DNA from: a virus
Length of the DNA stretch: 20,179 nt
Virus record (IMG/VR): IMGVR_UViG_3300047309_000007
Span: 1-20,179 of that record
Direction: 5' to 3' (one strand)
Shown in pieces: positions 14,688 to 20,179 of the stretch (positions are counted from its first letter, which is position 1; each line of letters starts with the position of its first letter). Below the pieces are notes generated by a model. The model saw only the letters and a program-made list of their open reading frames with translations. It was not told the DNA's origin and ran no database searches. A program made the translations under genes and the position numbers.

Positions 14688-15776
14688 CTAATTTGTGTTG
14701 ATCTTGGTCCACTGCGGCGTTTGCGCAGTGTCGACGTCGGTCCAACCAAGCGGGTTTGTTGTGTCGACGGGTTGCCATGTTGAGCCAGATGCGGTGTCGA
14801 CACTTTGCCAGCCAGCACTTTGCACGTTGGTTATATTCTGCCAGTTTGCGTTCTGGCTGTCATCAATTAACTCCCAGTACAACTGCTGGAAAGTGGCATC
14901 CAACGCTGTTGCTGTCTCCAAAATTGAAGAAACAAAAGCCGCCGCCGCACTGGTTACATCTGACGCATTGACGGCATCCACCACGGAAACATTAAATGTC
15001 TGTCTGGCAAAAACCAAATCCGACAAAGATGCCGACTCCTCAACAGAAGTCTCAAAATACAGAACGCCAGAAATTGAGTCCGCGCCAACCGCAGACTCCT
15101 CAATAACACCAATAAAAGTAAACGCCGATGCTGTTTCATCCGCACCAGACGCTGTCTCGTCAACGCTGGCTGGCAGTGTGAGCAGGGCAGAAATCTCATC
15201 TGCACCAGCCGCCGCCTCGTCTACTGCAACACCGTAAGTTGGGGTCGAACTAATTGCGTCTGCACCCGAAGCAGTTTCAGCAATATAAGAATAAGGTTTA
15301 AATCTTGCATCAATACTGTCTGCCCCAGACGCAGTCTCCGCAACAGCCGCGTAATATGCCAGCAAGGAACTGACAACATCGGCACCGGAGGCCACCTCGT
15401 CAACTGCAACGGCAAACGTAACGGCAGAAGAAACAGTATCGGAACCAACAGCGGCTTCGGATATGGCCGCAAGCGCCTCAAGCCCTGCCGCTATAACATC
15501 GACACCAGAGGCTGTCTCAACAATTGCGGAGTCATAAAGTAACGCACCGCTGATGCTGTCTGCCGCACTTGATGTTTCAGAAACATCGGCGGGCAACGTC
15601 AAAAACGACGATATTACATCGGAGCCTGTGGCCGTTTCAGAAACGGAAGACGCAATAGACAGCGTCCCATCAACGCTGTCCGACCCGGTTGCAGTTTCAG
15701 CCGCATCACGATCATAGACTGAGTCACCCCAGCCTGCCTGACCCCATGTGCCTGAACCCCAACCGCCTTCGGCCAT
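14688..15776 (-). CDS. Repeat-built tail fibre/adhesin-like protein (14 x 20 aa plus 5 x 11 aa)
   Basis: A 362-residue, acidic, Ala/Ser-rich protein made almost entirely of repeats. Residues 1-26 are Trp/Gly-rich (GGWGSGTWGQAGWGDS). Residues 27-306 are fourteen contiguous units of exactly 20 residues, consensus E-T-A-S-G-A-D-x-I-S followed by about ten variable hydrophobic positions. Residues 311-362 hold five units of an 11-residue repeat with Trp at position 2 (GWQSVDTASGS, TWQPVDTTNPL, GWTDVDTAQTP); the last is truncated to 8. No indel interrupts either series. Such regularity indicates an elongated repeat fold. Its place between structural genes and a collar-type fibre suggests a virion fibre or receptor-contacting protein. 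No catalytic motif is seen. Function is inferred from architecture and context. Confidence 0.78.
   Translation of the reverse strand: MAEGGWGSGTWGQAGWGDSVYDRDAAETATGSDSVDGTLSIASSVSETATGSDVISSFLTLPADVSETSSAADSISGALLYDSAIVETASGVDVIAAGLEALAAISEAAVGSDTVSSAVTFAVAVDEVASGADVVSSLLAYYAAVAETASGADSIDARFKPYSYIAETASGADAISSTPTYGVAVDEAAAGADEISALLTLPASVDETASGADETASAFTFIGVIEESAVGADSISGVLYFETSVEESASLSDLVFARQTFNVSVVDAVNASDVTSAAAAFVSSILETATALDATFQQLYWELIDDSQNANWQNITNVQSAGWQSVDTASGSTWQPVDTTNPLGWTDVDTAQTPQWTKINTN
14691..14846 (-). repeat. 33-bp coding repeats (11-residue Trp units) at C-terminus
   Basis: Residues 311-362 contain Trp at a strict 11-residue spacing in five units, most with a W-x-x-(V/I)-(D/T/N) core. 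They form a separate terminal domain after the 20-residue array. Confidence 0.8.
14859..15698 (-). repeat. Fourteen tandem 60-bp coding repeats (20-residue units)
   Basis: Counting residues 27-306 of the repeat protein gives fourteen successive units of exactly 20 amino acids, each starting with Glu (one Asp) and carrying a conserved Asp at position 7, often as GAD or GSD. DNA identity between units is modest, so the repeats are old or under diversifying change rather than fresh copies. Confidence 0.85.
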
Positions 15777-15785
15777 GGCTCATCC

Positions 15786-16364
15786 TTAAGCCGACAGGCT
15801 GAATGTGTAAGTCACCGACAAAATATCGCCGCTCACAACCGAACGATCACCGGGGGACTGGAAGTCAGCCGCCGAGAACAGCGTGCCAGTAGACCCGCCT
15901 TTGGTGTTATTGCTGGTCAAGAACGCACCGCCAACAGTAGTCGAGCCGCTCATGGTGAACGTGGCTTTGCTGGCAGTATTGGTTACAACAGATGGATTGG
16001 CGTTGGTGGCGGCGGCAAAGGTAGCCGCAGGGCGGGTAGACTCACTATAAGCAGTGACTTCAGTCCAACCGCCATGAGTGCCCATTGTGTCGCCCGCAGA
16101 CGGGTTGTTGGAAGATGCGGCTCCGTACAGGCCCAAGTACCAACTGGTGATTTGCGAAGTGCTGGTCAACGCAGAACCTGCCATGTATTGCAAGCCCACA
16201 TTGACGACCAAGTTGGGAGTCTCGGCTACCCACTTTAGGTTGCCATCTTTGTCATGGCACTCCACAACATATCTGCCAGTGGCACGAGCGCCTTCAGAAG
16301 CGCCTGTGTTTGCAATCAGACCACCAGAAACTTGGTCTTTTGCTTTGAGTTTTTCCGTGGTCAT
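15786..16364 (-). CDS. Beta-rich phage structural protein
   Basis: A 192-residue protein. A charged N-terminus (MTTEKLKAKDQVSGGLIA) leads to RYVVECHDKDGNLKWVAE and then NLVVNVGLQYMAG. The remainder is a Ser/Thr/Gly-rich beta domain with SWYLGLYGAASS, ATFTMSGSTTVGGAFLTS and a final VSGDILSVTYTFSLSA. The central motif is one I associate with structural genes of aquatic podoviruses, unnamed in function. It follows a strong TAAGGAG site and ends in TAAGGA ahead of the repeat protein, so it is embedded in the fibre block. It may be a capsid decoration or fibre-base protein; which of these cannot be told from sequence alone. Possible distant paralogue of the preceding gene. Confidence 0.75.
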   Translation of the reverse strand: MTTEKLKAKDQVSGGLIANTGASEGARATGRYVVECHDKDGNLKWVAETPNLVVNVGLQYMAGSALTSTSQITSWYLGLYGAASSNNPSAGDTMGTHGGWTEVTAYSESTRPAATFAAATNANPSVVTNTASKATFTMSGSTTVGGAFLTSNNTKGGSTGTLFSAADFQSPGDRSVVSGDILSVTYTFSLSA

Positions 16365-16369
16365 GGTTA

Positions 16370-16375
16370 CTCCTT
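16370..16375 (-). promoter_or_regulatory. Ribosome binding site overlapping upstream stop
   Basis: The TAA of the preceding gene runs into AAGGAG, five bases before the ATG at 16364. It fixes that start and again shows the stop/Shine-Dalgarno fusion used at several junctions here. Confidence 0.65.
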
Positions 16376-16796
16376 ATACAAGTCGAATCAGCGCAGAACT
16401 GCTTGTGTTTGAAGGCATCTGCACTGTGAAAGTGGTGGCTGAAGTTTTGTCAGAACCAAAGTCCAGCACACAAACAGCACCGTTAGCACCGGGCGTGTAG
16501 ATCAACGCACCACGGGCTGTGATTGCGCCGGTCCACGCAGGGGACGAAAAATTGACATACACCGTGCTACCTGTGTTGGTGTTTTCGCTCGATACTGTGG
16601 CAGTAACGACCTGCCCCCCGGCAACGTAGTCGCCACCAGAGGCTTCGCCCACTGTTGTGTACTCGGTCGTGGTGTAGTCCAACGTAGCGGTGTTGTTGTA
16701 CAGCGCCAAATAAAACGTGTCCGTGGCAAAGTTGATCGTGCCGTTGGCCAGACCAGATCGCAAGGTGTTGCAGGAGTAGTTGCCTGTAAAGGCCAT
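16374..16796 (-). CDS. Small beta-rich phage virion protein (probable surface/decoration type)
   Basis: The ATG at 16796 is preferred; it shares one base with the upstream TGA and gives 140 residues (AFTGNYSCNTLRSGLANG after the Met). A GTG at 16799 would add one residue. The protein is rich in Thr, Ser, Gly and Tyr and looks like a beta sandwich, with FYLALYNNTATLDYTTTEYT, GGDYVAGGQVV and SPAWTGAITARGALIY. No enzyme motif is present. It resembles small structural proteins found beside adaptors in aquatic phages, from memory. The next gene shows a similar order of motifs (YLGLY, a Gly-Ala turn, a DF motif), hinting at duplication. Precise position in the virion is unknown. Confidence 0.72.
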   Translation of the reverse strand: MAFTGNYSCNTLRSGLANGTINFATDTFYLALYNNTATLDYTTTEYTTVGEASGGDYVAGGQVVTATVSSENTNTGSTVYVNFSSPAWTGAITARGALIYTPGANGAVCVLDFGSDKTSATTFTVQMPSNTSSSALIRLV

Positions 16797-17491
16797 CACT
16801 GGACTCCGTTATTCTGGGGCAAAGGCGAAACACGCGCTTGCCCACTGCGGTACGCATCACTGCGCTCCAGCCCGTCGCCCAGACGTTTAGCCAACTGCAA
16901 GGCTTCCATGTACTTCTGGTTGTACAACGACATCATGTCGTTCTCACCTTTCATGTAGGTGTAAGCCTCAACCAACGAACCATAAAATAGCACGGTGTCA
17001 AAGTTATCACCCAACCATGTGCGACCATCAGCGGCCACAGTTATTGACTCGGGATAGTAATAATAGTGCAGTTCGATCCCGTACGAGGCATCCGGTGTAG
17101 GGCCAAGGATGATGCTCAGTTCATCGGAAATTGTGGAGCCACTTACATACGGACCAAACAGCGCATAGTATTTGGGGATGCCTGTATCGGATGTTGGGTT
17201 GGGATACGCTTGGCGAATGAAGTTGACATCTTTATTGAGCAAGTATTCGTAGTTGCCAGACCCGTCAATAACTGCGACAGAGTATGCCGCTAAAAAATCG
17301 CTGGGTGCTTGCAGATACTTGTTGCCCAAAGAAGTTGTCCCCGTCACGTTTTTACGCAATGACGGGAACTGGACTGAGTTGTAAATGCGCTGTTCCGCCT
17401 GTGTGACAAACACAGGTATCTCGTCCACGAAGTTTTGCTCAGTGTTCTCCGTGTACGCCTGAATAGCGGCAACCAACTCAGTGTAGGTCAT
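16796..17491 (-). CDS. Phage adaptor protein (SU10 / P22 gp4 type)
   Basis: A 231-residue protein with the usual layout of short-tailed phage adaptors that sit between portal and nozzle. Residues 1-40 are helical (YTELVAAIQAYTEN, then VFVTQAEQRIYNSVQFPSL). The middle is beta-rich with the LQAPSDFLA motif and a IILGPTPD turn (residues 127-134) followed by ELHYYYYP. Residues 155-205 are C-terminal helices (AADGRTWLGDNFDTVLFYGS, then NQKYMEALQLAKR). The AEQRIY, LPSDF-like and GPTPD features are what I associate with the SU10 adaptor family. It overlaps the upstream gene by four bases and ends in TGATG, shared with the next gene. Family call is fairly secure; the structure is not confirmed. Confidence 0.82.
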   Translation of the reverse strand: MTYTELVAAIQAYTENTEQNFVDEIPVFVTQAEQRIYNSVQFPSLRKNVTGTTSLGNKYLQAPSDFLAAYSVAVIDGSGNYEYLLNKDVNFIRQAYPNPTSDTGIPKYYALFGPYVSGSTISDELSIILGPTPDASYGIELHYYYYPESITVAADGRTWLGDNFDTVLFYGSLVEAYTYMKGENDMMSLYNQKYMEALQLAKRLGDGLERSDAYRSGQARVSPLPQNNGVQ

Positions 17492-17727
17492 GCCATTGGC
17501 CCTCTTGCCATCACACCTTTGGTGGCCGCACCAGTCCCACGAATCTTAATACCACTGGTTTTAACACCAGCGTAATCGTCGCTACGAGCGTTGGCCACAG
17601 ACAGCGGGGTGTCTTTCAAAAACTTCTTCTGGTCCGATTTACCGGCTTCCTGAATCTTGAGTTTTTTGCCGCTCATGGTATGCGGCTCGGCGTAAGCCGA
17701 TGCGGGTTTATTGTTTATCTTTGCCAT
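17488..17727 (-). CDS. Small conserved phage protein with Gly/Lys-rich C-terminus (79 aa)
   Basis: A 79-residue basic protein starting MAKINNKPASAYAEPHTM and ending with the motif KTSGIKIRGTGAATKGVMA then RGPMA. That C-terminal motif recurs, as far as I recall, in many environmental phage genomes next to adaptor genes, without a known function. There are no Cys, membrane or enzyme motifs. Its GGGGAGG ribosome site lies inside the last codons of the preceding gene, and its stop overlaps the next start by four bases (ATGA), so the three genes are probably translated as a coupled set. It may be a small virion component; this is inference. Confidence 0.75.
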   Translation of the reverse strand: MAKINNKPASAYAEPHTMSGKKLKIQEAGKSDQKKFLKDTPLSVANARSDDYAGVKTSGIKIRGTGAATKGVMARGPMA

Positions 17728-17729
17728 GA

Positions 17730-17921
17730 TCAGCCTCCCCGGCCAACAGAACGCTGGTTCATGACCTTAGCCATATTGCGTCCATACTTCAGCATGTCGG
17801 AGTTGGTTTTGCCACCAGCCTTGAGTTTGGTCATGGGCTGGCCTTTGTGCTTGGCCTTCTCATGCTTGTGGACCGCCGCCGCGATCATCTTTTTGTCCTG
17901 CGCTAAATCTTTCTTGTCCAT
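17730..17921 (-). CDS. Small conserved basic phage protein (63 aa)
   Basis: A 63-residue, Lys-rich protein beginning MDKKDLAQDKKMIAAAVHKH and ending in NMAKVMNQRSVGRGG. It is highly charged with a predicted helical N-terminus and has no membrane segment or Cys. I recall very similar short proteins in uncultured aquatic phages, always unnamed and near adaptor genes; that is memory, not a search. It follows a strong AAGGAG site, and its own end (CGGGGAGGCTGA) supplies the ribosome site for the next gene. A DNA- or capsid-binding minor protein is possible, but function is unknown. Confidence 0.75.
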   Translation of the reverse strand: MDKKDLAQDKKMIAAAVHKHEKAKHKGQPMTKLKAGGKTNSDMLKYGRNMAKVMNQRSVGRGG

Positions 17922-17927
17922 GATCGA

Positions 17928-17933
17928 CTCCTT
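17928..17933 (-). promoter_or_regulatory. Ribosome binding site fused to upstream stop codon
   Basis: On the minus strand the TAA stop of the zinc-ribbon-like gene reads directly into AAGGAG, six bases before the ATG of the 63-residue gene. This strong Shine-Dalgarno match supports that start and suggests coupled translation. Confidence 0.65.
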
Positions 17934-18360
17934 ATGTCGTGACTGCCTCTACTGTACCCAAATTCACTTGCAAAACCAAGTTATTTGGGGTCTCGTTTGC
18001 CGTGAAAAACGTCGAGCCGCCCACAGGGTTCCAGCCCCACTGGAATATGCGGCTACCGCCTGTCTCCGTACCGGTCTGATTGGGGCCAGTGCCAGAAAGA
18101 TAGGAAATTTGCAAACCACTTGTACCGCCCAACAGATATGTGATGTCAGGACGGGGGTTACGCACCCCTTGTGGGTCGTCCACAGGGTACATACCCAACT
18201 GCAACTGGGGATGGTCGGGGTCCCAGCAGGTCGAACAGACCAGCATGTTAACGTTTTTGGTCTTGAGCGTGTAAGTTTTGAGTTCTTTCAGTTTGTACCG
18301 AAAGTTGCACCGATCGCACTGGGCAATCGAGTACTTACCAGACGCAAAACGATTGGGCAT
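17932..18360 (-). CDS. Zinc-ribbon-like virion-associated protein, unknown function
   Basis: The start chosen is the ATG at 18360, which overlaps the upstream stop by one base (TGATG) and gives 142 residues beginning MPNRFASGKYSIAQ. A longer in-frame version from 18444 would run 84 bases into the upstream gene and is unlikely. The N-terminal region has two Cys pairs, C15-x2-C18 and C42-x2-C45, spaced as in a zinc ribbon and separated by a basic strand-rich segment. The C-terminal half is rich in Gly, Thr and Asn and looks beta-stranded (SRIFQWGWNPVGGSTFFTAN). It sits between two adaptor-type genes, so a connector or minor virion role is plausible. The metal site is inferred from Cys spacing only. 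Confidence 0.75.
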   Translation of the reverse strand: MPNRFASGKYSIAQCDRCNFRYKLKELKTYTLKTKNVNMLVCSTCWDPDHPQLQLGMYPVDDPQGVRNPRPDITYLLGGTSGLQISYLSGTGPNQTGTETGGSRIFQWGWNPVGGSTFFTANETPNNLVLQVNLGTVEAVTT

Positions 18361-19304
18361 CAGAAACTCCCAGCGATGTATTGACGGCGCGGAACAAACC
18401 GCACAGCCGCTTTCTCGTGGTCTTCCTGAGATGCCAAGTCCCAAGCCTCGTCATATTGCTGTTTTAGCACCGGCAGACGCTCCATGGCCCCCGGAACCTT
18501 CAAAGTCATGTAGTAAGCCAGCCCTGCAACCATACAAGGAATGAATCGGAAAGGCACATCCATGACATTGACACCGCCACCAGCGTCCTCGACCCTGCGC
18601 ATGCGCCAGTAGACAAACTGATAGTAGGGATTACCCGTAGTTCCAATGTTTGGAGTCGGCCAAACCGTTACTCGGGGGATGTTATTGACATAAACAGCGG
18701 TGCCAACAGCCGGTGTGGTCTGGCTTGTGCCGTTTTGAGCACGAAAAACCCCGCCCAAAGTCGTGTTGTCATTGATCCAATTGTAAAAAATTGTTTCTGT
18801 ACCAATGTTCAAGTACCCCGTAGTGGGCAAACCCACTGTTGAGGACAGTGTCACCGTCTGCGCACCCGTATCGGCACTTTGATAGGTGAACCCTGTGGGG
18901 GAAACCTGCCCATCCAACCGCTGAACCCAGACCTGAATAGGCCGTGCTTGTGTCAACTTGTTGGGAATAGTGGCGTACGTAGAAACACTGATGCGTGTAA
19001 TTGTCAAATCAGCCTGTGTAGCCAACTGATTAGGGTTTGTACGGATAACGTGGTCGAGTAAATCGACAGTGTCGTTTGGCAGGGGGTAGGTGTTTAGCCC
19101 TTGGATCAGGTTGATCGTGCCCTGCTCAAACGTCCACATGTTGATGCCACGGTTGGCCCAGTCTGCAAACATCAGGTTCATCGACCGACGTGCAGTTTTT
19201 AGGTCATAGCCCGTACGCATCTCCGAGCCGACGCGCTCGAACGCCTCCTCGACGATTTCCGTCAAGTCTAGATTAAAGCCTGATGCGCCGGATGTGGTTG
19301 CCAT
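18360..19304 (-). CDS. Putative head-to-tail adaptor / tail-tubular-A-like protein
   Basis: A 314-residue protein. Residues 12-60 form a helical start (LTEIVEEAFERVG, then KTARRSMNLMFADWANRGINMW). Next comes the strand motif YPLPNDTVDLLDHVI, and after it a beta region containing VQRLDG, RVTVWPTPN and YYQFVYW. The C-terminal helices follow the motif VPFRFIPCMVAGLAYYM. This order is typical of T7 gp11 / P22 gp4-like connector proteins that attach below the portal. Residues 137-205 look like an inserted beta domain (GLPTTGYLNIGTETIFYNW, then FRAQNGT) of a kind common in phage tail proteins. The TGA stop shares its A with the ATG of the next gene. Assignment is by pattern; a related fold appears again in the gene at 16796-17491, so the exact ring position is uncertain. 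Confidence 0.7.
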   Translation of the reverse strand: MATTSGASGFNLDLTEIVEEAFERVGSEMRTGYDLKTARRSMNLMFADWANRGINMWTFEQGTINLIQGLNTYPLPNDTVDLLDHVIRTNPNQLATQADLTITRISVSTYATIPNKLTQARPIQVWVQRLDGQVSPTGFTYQSADTGAQTVTLSSTVGLPTTGYLNIGTETIFYNWINDNTTLGGVFRAQNGTSQTTPAVGTAVYVNNIPRVTVWPTPNIGTTGNPYYQFVYWRMRRVEDAGGGVNVMDVPFRFIPCMVAGLAYYMTLKVPGAMERLPVLKQQYDEAWDLASQEDHEKAAVRFVPRRQYIAGSF

Positions 19305-19307
19305 TTA

Positions 19308-20072
19308 TTAGCCCATCATTCTGTTTCTTAATGCGGCAAGCCCCCCGCTTATAGGCACGGGACGTTCGCGCGGTGCTTGTCGAGATTGCATTTGTTGTTG
19401 CGTTGCCTGCATATCAGGACGCATTTGTTGTCGTTGCTGTACAGGCGCAAACATACTTGGCTGTCTTGGTTGAACTTGTGCAGGCATAACCTGCGGGCTT
19501 GGTTGAACTTGGGGATTAACAGGCAAAACCGGCGGTCTTGCTTGCGTTGCCGTCTTAAATGGGTTCAGATCGTTAGCAGGAAGCGTTCGGGGTAGCGATT
19601 GAGGTTGGCTAATACCACCGCCCAAAAGGCCCAACTGCCCCATGGCCTGCCCAAACGGAACGCTTGTGCCGCTTTGCCCCGTCATGTTTTGAGTAGTCGT
19701 GGAGTTAACGGAACTAATTGGCACTTGCGTTGGGTATGGCGTGTCGTACCCAGTACCCCCAAATCCACCGCCAAACGGGTTTGGCATGGGGGCAGGCATA
19801 CCACCAAGCAGACCACCAAGCATACCGCCGCCCATACCGCCCAGCGCAGGTGGTGCAATGCTCCCAAAACCAGAACCTAAACTGCCAAGCGCTCCACCAA
19901 CGGGGCCACCACCAAAATTATCATCGTAGCCCATAGGCATAGGTGCCATACCGCCAAACCCGCCGCCAAACCCTAAACCGCCACCACCAAGCCCCAATTC
20001 GGGCTGGCTCAATTGAGGATTATCTGTTACGGCCGAAGCAACGTCGTTCATTGAAGGTGCAAATGTTCCCAT
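19308..20072 (-). CDS. Gly/Met/Pro-rich low-complexity phage protein, unknown function
   Basis: A 254-residue protein. After a short N-terminus (MGTFAPSMNDVASAV) it becomes glycine-rich, with GGGLGFGGGFGG and GGMGGGMLGGLLGG interspersed with Met-Pro pairs. The C-terminal half is Pro/Gln-rich (QPRQPSMFAPVQQRQQM), and the protein ends in GGLAALRNRMMG. No enzymatic motif is visible, and the composition suggests disorder or a flexible assembly role. It lies just upstream of the adaptor genes; the start follows the previous stop by one base, with GGGAAAT as a weak ribosome site. I do not recognise a family. A minor virion or scaffold-like role is only a positional guess. The gene itself is secure from its length and tight junctions. 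Confidence 0.75.
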   Translation of the reverse strand: MGTFAPSMNDVASAVTDNPQLSQPELGLGGGGLGFGGGFGGMAPMPMGYDDNFGGGPVGGALGSLGSGFGSIAPPALGGMGGGMLGGLLGGMPAPMPNPFGGGFGGTGYDTPYPTQVPISSVNSTTTQNMTGQSGTSVPFGQAMGQLGLLGGGISQPQSLPRTLPANDLNPFKTATQARPPVLPVNPQVQPSPQVMPAQVQPRQPSMFAPVQQRQQMRPDMQATQQQMQSRQAPRERPVPISGGLAALRNRMMG

Positions 20073-20073
20073 T

Positions 20074-20179
20074 TTATTTCCCTAATTTCTTTAAGGTTTG
20101 AGCAAGCCGAGCACGTTGGCCCATTTTTCCGGGTTTCTTTGCGGCGGCGGAGAGTTTTTTCTCTGGAATCGGTTTCCCG
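20074..20179 (-). CDS. C-terminal end of a small basic protein (5' end outside window)
   Basis: The frame is open from the right edge to a TAA at 20076-20074, one base before the next ATG. The visible 34 residues are strongly basic and Ala/Lys-rich, with the stretch AAAKKPGKMGQRARLAQTL followed by KKLGK at the end. Only the C-terminus is present, so neither length nor function can be judged. A Lys/Arg-rich tail could bind nucleic acid or an acidic partner, but that is inference. The tight junction and shared direction put it in the same transcription unit as the genes that follow. The frame choice rests on the clean stop just before the next start; the other frame I translated lacks such a stop. 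Confidence 0.55.
   Translation of the reverse strand, partial: GKPIPEKKLSAAAKKPGKMGQRARLAQTLKKLGK

Noticed and set aside
16039-16049. Eleven-base match to the core of the T7 promoter (gactcactata) on the plus strand
   Set aside because: It lies inside a coding gene, points against all transcription in the window, lacks the remaining promoter bases, and no T7-type polymerase gene is visible.
17680-18384. Long plus-strand ORF (234 codons)
   Set aside because: It is antisense to four tightly packed minus-strand genes with good start signals, and its product has no recognisable motif.

Overview
The window is part of the late (virion structure and lysis) region of a tailed double-stranded DNA phage. 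Every convincing gene lies on the minus strand, so transcription runs from base 20179 towards base 1. The genes are packed like one long operon: most junctions are 1- or 4-base start/stop overlaps or gaps under about 20 bases. I see no tRNA, integrase, attachment site, insertion sequence, CRISPR array, or convincing internal promoter or terminator. The protein set is an adaptor, a P22 gp10-like nozzle, fibres, internal virion proteins and no tape measure or long tail tube. This suggests a short-tailed (podovirus-type) phage. From memory, the small conserved proteins and the nozzle N-terminus resemble uncultured aquatic podoviruses such as those around pelagiphage HTVC010P. No database search was run and the host cannot be named.

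Layout in order of transcription. (1) 20179-16796, head-to-tail connection: the end of a small basic protein, a Gly/Met-rich protein, a 314-residue tail-tubular/adaptor-like protein, a zinc-ribbon-like protein, two small basic proteins, and an SU10/P22 gp4-type adaptor. (2) 16796-11121, surface and fibre block: two small beta-rich virion proteins that may be paralogues, a protein of fourteen exact 20-residue repeats followed by 11-residue Trp repeats, a collar-type tail fibre, a 61-residue acidic protein, and a large fibre with a glycine-rich tip. (3) 11102-9242, lysis block: two small membrane/coiled-coil proteins, a 22-residue single-span microprotein that ordinary gene calling would miss, a GTA-type three-span holin, and a GH24 endolysin with a Glu-Cys-Thr triad. 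(4) 9233-6484, nozzle/stabilisation protein and a jelly-roll-like tail protein. (5) 6487-1, two GNAT acetyltransferases flanking an Ala/Gly-rich protein with a conserved GPGDG C-terminal domain, then three probable internal (ejection) proteins, the last cut by the left edge.

Together these genes would close the portal, build the short tail and its receptor-binding fibres, supply proteins for DNA ejection, and lyse the cell. The items most worth a second look are the length-exact repeat fibre, the tiny membrane ORF in the lysis block, the GNAT / GPGDG protein / GNAT arrangement, a glycine motif shared by two internal proteins, and a possible frameshift at the start of the leftmost gene. I do not see a clear-cut undescribed multi-gene system beyond these.
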